NCBI GenBank assembly: GCA_028704125.1
Contig: JAQVLM010000055.1
Location: 1-10,902, forward strand
From: Opitutales bacterium
GTDB lineage: Bacteria; Verrucomicrobiota; Verrucomicrobiia; Opitutales; JAFGAQ01
Direction of reading: 5' to 3'
Length of the DNA: 10,902 nucleotides
Shown: positions 6,229 through 10,902 of the stretch, piece after piece
Numbering within the stretch: the stretch's first letter is position 1
Layout of the letters: every line of letters starts with the position of its first letter
The notes under the pieces: model-generated
Databases searched by the model: none
Seen by the model: only the letters and a program-made list of their open reading frames with translations
What the model was told of the DNA's origin: nothing
Made by a program: the position numbers and the translations under genes

Positions 6229-8043
6229 CTATATATCTAGGCTTAAACACTGGTTCTCTGAGGGGATGGTGTTCGGGATACAGAGCCAAACCTTTGACCA
6301 GCGGGATCTGGCGAAATTGAGCCCTATCACCGATGTTACGCTATGGGTATCTCCACACAAGGCCGGCACATCCAATCCAAGCTCCTTCCGCTTTCCAGCG
6401 GGTTTGCCGCCCCATGCCTCAGTGATCATCTGATCCACGAGGTATTCATGATCCAGTAGAACGTAGACGGTTTGTTTTGCCTGATCCGACTGCAGTTCTT
6501 TCGTAAGCTCCTGACGAATCATCTGACGCATACGGTCCTCTTGGCTCAGTAGGCCATTGTCCGTGCCTTTTTCCTGTGACGCCCGAATTTCTGCCGCACG
6601 CTTATCGATACTTTCTAGCCCAAACTCCCACTTGCGACCCGAATAGAACACCAGACTCGGCTCCGCATATCCGACGCCCACCAAACGGGTTTCTCTGGGC
6701 AAGCCCTCCAACTGCTCTGACACCGGGATCGATACCGAAAGTTCCCGCATGTGAATTCCGAGCACCCACTGGGATACGGCAATGCCAAGCACACACAAGA
6801 ACATGGGAACCCACTTCCGGAAACGGAAACATACCACGATTCCCGACATACAAAGCAAAATGCCGAACAACAGCGCCATACCGATCCTCAGGGAATCCAC
6901 CGCAAGTCCAGATCCGAGCACCCAGACCAACCCCGCGACCGCAGCCGTCACCCAAATCCCGACATAACTCCAGAACCAAACCAAACCTGTGCGGCTCACT
7001 CCCTTATCCACATAAACCGGCTGCCACACATGCAGCACCCAAAGGAACATGGCAGGAAACGCTGGCAACACGTAGTGCGGTAGCTGGGTCGAATACCCCA
7101 GAAAAACCAGATAGGGAACCACGGTCCAAGACACGAGGAAGGCCGAGGTTGCATCCCAGTCACGCCGCACCCAGCGGAAGCGCTCACCCAAGAGCGCAAA
7201 CCATGGAAAGAGACTGAACAAGGCGGTTAGCAAATAGTAGAAAGGAAGCACCTTCCTGTCGTTGAAGGCCTCCACTCCACGCTCAATCACATGCTTACCC
7301 ATTCCAATGTCCCAGAACAAACCATCGGTCGAGATGAGAGCGGGAATACCCCATGCGGCGATCATCGCAAAGGTCACGGGCAGCCCAGTCCAAATCTTGA
7401 GTGAACGCCAGGTCAGAGGCTTGCGCCAAAACGCGAAACGGAACAACAACAGTGAAAGCATCGGCACCACGATCCCCAGAGGACCCTTCGCGAGAAAACC
7501 AAGCCCGAGCGAGATGTAGAGCACCCAAAACCACAGCCGGCGGCGCTCTTTTCCCTCCTCCGGAAAAAGCAATTCGAACCAGGCCCGGTTTGCGAAAAAG
7601 ATTGCTGCCACCATCGGCATGTCCGCCAGAGCCAAGCGCCCATGCAGAAAGACCTGCATGCACGTCAACCATCCAAAAGCGGCCACCCATCCCAGCGGCT
7701 TCCTTTTCAACCGTGCGGCGAACGCCACCATCCCGAACGCCACCAACATGGTAGCAAACACTGAATGCAAACGAGCTCCTAGTTCAGATTTTCCCAAAAT
7801 CCAGTAGAGGGCCCGCATCCACCAATACGTCAACGGAGGCTTATCGAAGCGATACTCGCCGTTGAAATAGGGGACGACCCACTCCGAACGCCCCATCATC
7901 TCCCATGTCGCCTGGCTGAAGCGCGGCTCGTCACGATCCAGCAAAGGCATATCAGCCGATCCCGGGAGCAGCATCAGTGCCCCAACCAGTATCAGCAACC
8001 AGCAACCGTAACGATCCATCCAACGCGGTATTCCCGAATCCAT
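6229..8043 (-). CDS. ArnT/PMT-family membrane glycosyltransferase (GT-C fold)
   Basis: A 604-residue integral membrane protein of the dolichyl-phosphate-mannose-protein mannosyltransferase/ArnT superfamily. Such enzymes transfer a sugar from a polyprenyl-phosphate carrier to lipid A, protein or another envelope acceptor on the outer face of the inner membrane. The first loop carries the catalytic-type motif DRDEPRFSQA (Asp38, Glu39) and then FDKPPLTYWW (66-75). Other family marks are RLALADMPM (136-144), FLAKGPLG (183-190) and STQLPHYVLPAFPA (318-331). About a dozen hydrophobic segments span residues 12-430. The last ~170 residues form a soluble, presumably periplasmic domain, as in ArnT. Acceptor and sugar cannot be deduced, because no aminoarabinose genes (arnB, arnC or arnA types) are nearby. 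The start at 8043 has only a weak ribosome binding site; Met9 (8019) is an alternative that keeps all motifs. It is followed closely by the uncertain 6117-5743 ORF on the same strand. Confidence 0.93.
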   Translation of the reverse strand: MDSGIPRWMDRYGCWLLILVGALMLLPGSADMPLLDRDEPRFSQATWEMMGRSEWVVPYFNGEYRFDKPPLTYWWMRALYWILGKSELGARLHSVFATMLVAFGMVAFAARLKRKPLGWVAAFGWLTCMQVFLHGRLALADMPMVAAIFFANRAWFELLFPEEGKERRRLWFWVLYISLGLGFLAKGPLGIVVPMLSLLLFRFAFWRKPLTWRSLKIWTGLPVTFAMIAAWGIPALISTDGLFWDIGMGKHVIERGVEAFNDRKVLPFYYLLTALFSLFPWFALLGERFRWVRRDWDATSAFLVSWTVVPYLVFLGYSTQLPHYVLPAFPAMFLWVLHVWQPVYVDKGVSRTGLVWFWSYVGIWVTAAVAGLVWVLGSGLAVDSLRIGMALLFGILLCMSGIVVCFRFRKWVPMFLCVLGIAVSQWVLGIHMRELSVSIPVSEQLEGLPRETRLVGVGYAEPSLVFYSGRKWEFGLESIDKRAAEIRASQEKGTDNGLLSQEDRMRQMIRQELTKELQSDQAKQTVYVLLDHEYLVDQMITEAWGGKPAGKRKELGLDVPALCGDTHSVTSVIGLNFARSRWSKVWLCIPNTIPSENQCLSLDI

Positions 8044-8568
8044 CCGTCCATATCAACCAGAACCTGAATCCTTTGGAAAGTCATTTGTATGGTGCGCTAT
8101 CGTATCAGTCACACCGTCCACCCCACCCGAGCCCCCAATTATTGACCGACGCCGAGTCCCGTTACTCAGCGTTCAGGGATGCCATTCTGGCCGGTTTCCG
8201 AAACTCATAACCAACCATAATTGCTTCCCCGAAAGCCCTACCGGTCCAGGCCCTGTCCTGCCCAGGGTTCCAATCTTTAAAGTCTTTTTCAGTTCAGGCG
8301 AAAACTTTCCTGACATAGGGGTTCTCCATGGATCGCCTTGGGTGCCAATCGAACACTCCTTATCAGATTCCTTCAAAGCTCCTCGGGCGTGCCGAGGAAT
8401 AATCGTTTTCCCGTCTCCGATTTGTCCCTGTCTTGTTTCATAGGAGTATAGTTTTGATTTTCAGCACCACCAAGGCTCGCGACCTAACAAATGGGAATTC
8501 ACTCCGGTTTTTGACAGCTAAAGAAAGTCAAGAGACCCATCACAGACGGATACAATGTAGTGGAGCAA
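8044..8568. other. Intergenic region without a convincing gene
   Basis: Open frames here are short, start at TTG or overlap the glycosyltransferase start, and show no family motif. It should contain the promoter and leader of the minus-strand glycosyltransferase gene, but I find no good -35/-10 pair. One clean hairpin is present at 8380-8398. A smaller arm pair (TCAGG with CCTGA, near 8290-8315) is unremarkable. A small RNA gene is possible but nothing directly supports one. Confidence 0.5.
8380..8398. repeat. Perfect inverted repeat (hairpin) in the intergenic gap
   Basis: TCCTCGG (8380-8386) and CCGAGGA (8392-8398) make a perfect 7-bp stem with a five-base loop. On the plus strand it is followed by ATAATCGTTTT, too interrupted for a standard terminator, and the other strand has no T-tract. 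It may be a weak terminator or part of a structured RNA. Confidence 0.3.
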
Positions 8569-8712
8569 ATGGACTCACATTCGACAGGTATTGAACATGT
8601 GTGTGACCCAAACTGTATTCATCCCGTGCGGAGGCTTGGATTACCCCACCATAACGGGAAGCTGAAACTGCTGGCGTATCATACTGCCGATGGTTGGGGG
8701 ATGGAGCAGTAA
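8569..8712 (+). CDS. Possible small ORF, 47 residues
   Basis: An ATG at 8569, preceded by GGAG at 8562-8565 (three bases away, tight spacing), opens a frame ending at TAA 8710-8712. The product starts MDSHSTGIEHVCDPNC and contains several His and two Cys residues. It is the only plus-strand candidate gene between the glycosyltransferase and the receptor. No family is recognised, and the upstream frame is closed by a TAG at 8557-8559. It could be a chance ORF or a remnant of an older gene. Confidence 0.2.
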   Translation: MDSHSTGIEHVCDPNCIHPVRRLGLPHHNGKLKLLAYHTADGWGMEQ

Positions 8713-8732
8713 GTGTCCCTGGAAATTTGCAA

Positions 8733-8767
8733 CAAAAAAAGGGCTTCCGGTTTAAGCCGGAAGCCCT
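8733..8767 (-). terminator. Strong intrinsic terminator of the TonB-dependent receptor gene
   Basis: On the minus strand AGGGCTTCCGG and CCGGAAGCCCT (plus coordinates 8767-8757 and 8750-8740) form a perfect 11-bp GC-rich stem with a six-base loop, followed by seven T residues (the complement of A at 8734-8740). It begins about 30 bases after the receptor stop codon, so the receptor is the last gene of its transcription unit. Confidence 0.93.
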
Positions 8768-8798
8768 GAATTTGTGTGAAACGATAGTCAGTCGGATC

Positions 8799-10902
8799 TT
8801 AGAAGGAGAACGTGTTGGTCACGAACCATTCCTGAACCGGGGCAATACGAGCACCGGCCACTGTTCCGTCTGGCTGAATCGAGATGGGGATCAGCCCTTC
8901 TTCGGCGCCGACATTGCGGACGTTGAGCTGGATCTTCCAGTCAATCTTGTCCGTAAGCTGACGGCCATAGCTGACCCACAGGTCAATCGCATCTTCGGAT
9001 GGTCCCATGACCGGATTCTTGATGTCGAACTCGTATCCGACAGCAGTCTGAGAGACCGGATATCCGATCGCCACCTTATCCTGCCAACGGTAACCGGCAC
9101 CAAAGCCGAGGTCCTTGAAGCGACCTTCCTGAATGGTGTAGTTCGCAATCACGTTCCATCTCCATTTGCGAACTTCCGGTGACGATGCACCTTCGTTCAG
9201 CTTCATCTGGACGTAGTTTGCACGCCAAGGAGCATAAACGCTGACATAGATCGCGTTGCCGGCTCCGCCCCAACGCGGAATCATCCCTGCAGGAGTCGGA
9301 TTTCCAGCACCATCGGACAATACAGAATCAAGGTAGGTGATGAATTCTTCCAGTTCCTTTCCACCCACGTTATTCTGGGTAGCCTCGGTTCTCGAACCAT
9401 TGATTGCCAAGCGCAAACCCGGAATCGGATTAGCCGTGAACTCGAATTCATAACCTTCGGAAATCGTATCGGAAGTCACCGTGAAGCCCTGAGGTTGTTT
9501 CGCGCCATAGGAATACACGTTATCCAGCGGCGGAATGTACTGAGCAGCCGGCAATGGGAGTCCACCCGCTGCATCCGACAAAGTCGCCTGATAGGTCGAA
9601 CGATCCGTCAGGTATTGAGTCGGGACAGGGTTAAAGCCCCATGCCTGGAAGAAGCCTTTATCCGTCAGGTATGCCTGGATATCGTTCCATCCGCGAATAG
9701 CAGCATCTTCCACGACCTGAGCCGCAGCGTCAGCAGCTTCCTGCTCAGCGGCGCTCATGTCGTCATAGCCATCAACCGGGTAGGCATTCGTCCATGTATT
9801 GCGGTAACTCGGTGCTTCACGGCCCCCGTAGTCATAGGCTGCGAGGTCATACAGGAACACATTGCGCCAATTCAGACCATTCGAGATAACACCACCAAGG
9901 TCTCCCGCCTTGCTGAGAGTCGATGTTGCATCCATGATCTTGGTCTCGAATTGAATCACGCGCAGTGAGTACTTGTTGTCCTTGGTGGAAAGCGTAAGAC
10001 CGATATCCTGCGTTTCCCCGCTCGGATTTCCGATCGCAGCGCCGTAGAGATTACGACGCACAGGAACCACCGAGAAGTTGCTGGACTCATTGTAGGAAAC
10101 ACTGACATTGAACGGTAGCGGATCCCTTTCACCCAAGAGCTGATTGATATGAACCACCGCACCGAAGCTGGTCGACTCATCCTCGAAGATTTGGCTTTCC
10201 GGATACTCATCCGGCAAACGGTAGTCGGTCATATTGTACATGCTCCGGTTGGCCGGAACCGGCAGAGCCCTCGCATCCTTGGTCTTGACTTCATCCTTAC
10301 GCCAACCCGCTGTCGCGACAATCGCATCATTCAGGAAGTAACCCTGCCATGTAACGACTTCCGACGTGGTTTCACGTTGGGTCATCGATGCATTCTCGAT
10401 AAGGTTTTCGTTCTTTCCATACTTATCATTCTCGATCAGGTTGAGCGGGTAGCTCCCCCATCCCTTGTAATTGGCAGGATTGGACGCCTGAGTGAAGTAA
10501 AGGTCACTCTTTTCCGTTCCCGTGTAACCTGCGGGTCCTTTATCGCCCCAATCCGGTGCAAAGCCGTCTTTATCGGGATAGTAGATACGCTGCAGGTTAC
10601 CCGGAACCGTCCATGCATCGCCAGGATTGACATCGTAACGGGTCCATGTGGAGTCAAACACGCGAACCGAATAATCTTGGAACGCAAGCGAATCCTTGAT
10701 GTTGGGGATGTTGGCACCGGAAGCCGAACTCAAGTTGGCAACCGAAGGTCCGAGGTAGATGACACCAACGGGAGCGCGATCTTTGAAATCCTGACGGCTT
10801 CCATCGTTGTCATTCCAATAACCACCCCACGCCTGATCGTTTGCAACGCCTCTCCATCCGCGTTCTTCAAAGAAATACTTTTCTTTGTTAAACGCACCAT
10901 TC
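8799..10902 (-). CDS. TonB-dependent outer-membrane receptor, C-terminal 700 residues (partial)
   Basis: The frame stays open from the TAA at 8799-8801 to the window edge, and the codons between 10734 and 10902 are also coding (for example GWRGVANDQAWGGYW). The gene therefore continues beyond the window and the TTG at 10733 is not a real start. The visible part is beta-barrel material: alternating polar/aromatic strands, Asn/Gly/Asp-rich loops, and strand pairs such as LRLAINGSRTEATQNN and WRWNVIANYTIQEGRFKDLGFGAGYRWQDK. The barrel-closing C-terminus WFVTNTFSF ends in an aromatic residue, as required for BAM-mediated insertion. These proteins import siderophores, cobalamin, glycans or other large substrates using TonB energy. 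The N-terminal plug and TonB box are outside the window, so the substrate cannot be assigned. The GWNDIQAYLTDKGF loop region near 9650-9710 is long and hydrophilic. The style fits the large receptors of Opitutae-like Verrucomicrobiota, as an inference. Confidence 0.93.
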   Translation of the reverse strand, partial: NGAFNKEKYFFEERGWRGVANDQAWGGYWNDNDGSRQDFKDRAPVGVIYLGPSVANLSSASGANIPNIKDSLAFQDYSVRVFDSTWTRYDVNPGDAWTVPGNLQRIYYPDKDGFAPDWGDKGPAGYTGTEKSDLYFTQASNPANYKGWGSYPLNLIENDKYGKNENLIENASMTQRETTSEVVTWQGYFLNDAIVATAGWRKDEVKTKDARALPVPANRSMYNMTDYRLPDEYPESQIFEDESTSFGAVVHINQLLGERDPLPFNVSVSYNESSNFSVVPVRRNLYGAAIGNPSGETQDIGLTLSTKDNKYSLRVIQFETKIMDATSTLSKAGDLGGVISNGLNWRNVFLYDLAAYDYGGREAPSYRNTWTNAYPVDGYDDMSAAEQEAADAAAQVVEDAAIRGWNDIQAYLTDKGFFQAWGFNPVPTQYLTDRSTYQATLSDAAGGLPLPAAQYIPPLDNVYSYGAKQPQGFTVTSDTISEGYEFEFTANPIPGLRLAINGSRTEATQNNVGGKELEEFITYLDSVLSDGAGNPTPAGMIPRWGGAGNAIYVSVYAPWRANYVQMKLNEGASSPEVRKWRWNVIANYTIQEGRFKDLGFGAGYRWQDKVAIGYPVSQTAVGYEFDIKNPVMGPSEDAIDLWVSYGRQLTDKIDWKIQLNVRNVGAEEGLIPISIQPDGTVAGARIAPVQEWFVTNTFSF

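Noticed and set aside
6576..7217. A 213-codon plus-strand open frame and its neighbours over 6.5-7.8 kb
   Set aside because: They are antisense to the membrane glycosyltransferase, very rich in Pro, Arg, Thr and Ser, and show no motifs; they mirror codon bias on the opposite strand.
8173..8376. A 67-codon minus-strand ORF in the gap upstream of the glycosyltransferase gene
   Set aside because: It starts at TTG without a convincing ribosome binding site and shows no family motif or membrane or signal segment.
8509..8558. TTGACA and TACAAT on the plus strand as a promoter for the 8569 ORF
   Set aside because: The two hexamers are separated by about 34 bases, twice the workable spacing, so they cannot act together.

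Overview
The window looks like chromosomal DNA from a moderately GC-rich, diderm, heterotrophic bacterium. The best guess is the Verrucomicrobiota (Opitutae-like). This rests on a large TonB-dependent receptor ending in an aromatic TNTFSF tail, an ECF sigma/HEAT-repeat anti-sigma/DUF4097 operon, and a long Y1-type transposase-like protein. The lineage is an inference from gene style and was not tested by a search.

Layout. Bases 155-2339 (+) hold a tight three-gene operon: an ECF sigma factor, a membrane anti-sigma factor with a cytoplasmic zinc finger and an extracytoplasmic HEAT-like domain, and an exported DUF4097-type repeat protein. Facing it on the minus strand is mutL (2368-4281), whose C-terminal endonuclease motifs appear to be lost. 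Behind mutL lies an orphan REP-associated/IS200-like (Y1_Tnp) protein (4348-5340) with its own plausible promoter and a hairpin upstream. Bases 5446-6230 are poorly defined: they hold a possible small exported protein and a possible 63-residue protein, separated by two short hairpins and an in-frame TGA. Bases 6229-8043 (-) encode a full-length ArnT/PMT-type membrane glycosyltransferase. Bases 8044-8732 are a mostly non-coding gap with one weak small ORF. Bases 8799-10902 (-) are the C-terminal 700 residues of a TonB-dependent outer-membrane receptor, followed by a textbook intrinsic terminator.

How the genes work together. The sigma/anti-sigma/DUF4097 genes should act as one envelope-signalling unit. 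The other genes are independent housekeeping (mutL), envelope (glycosyltransferase, receptor) or domesticated-transposase functions. I found no CRISPR array, tRNA, rRNA, phage module or recognisable defence system. The most useful leads are the apparently endonuclease-dead MutL, the sigma-factor operon and the unresolved 5.4-6.2 kb segment.
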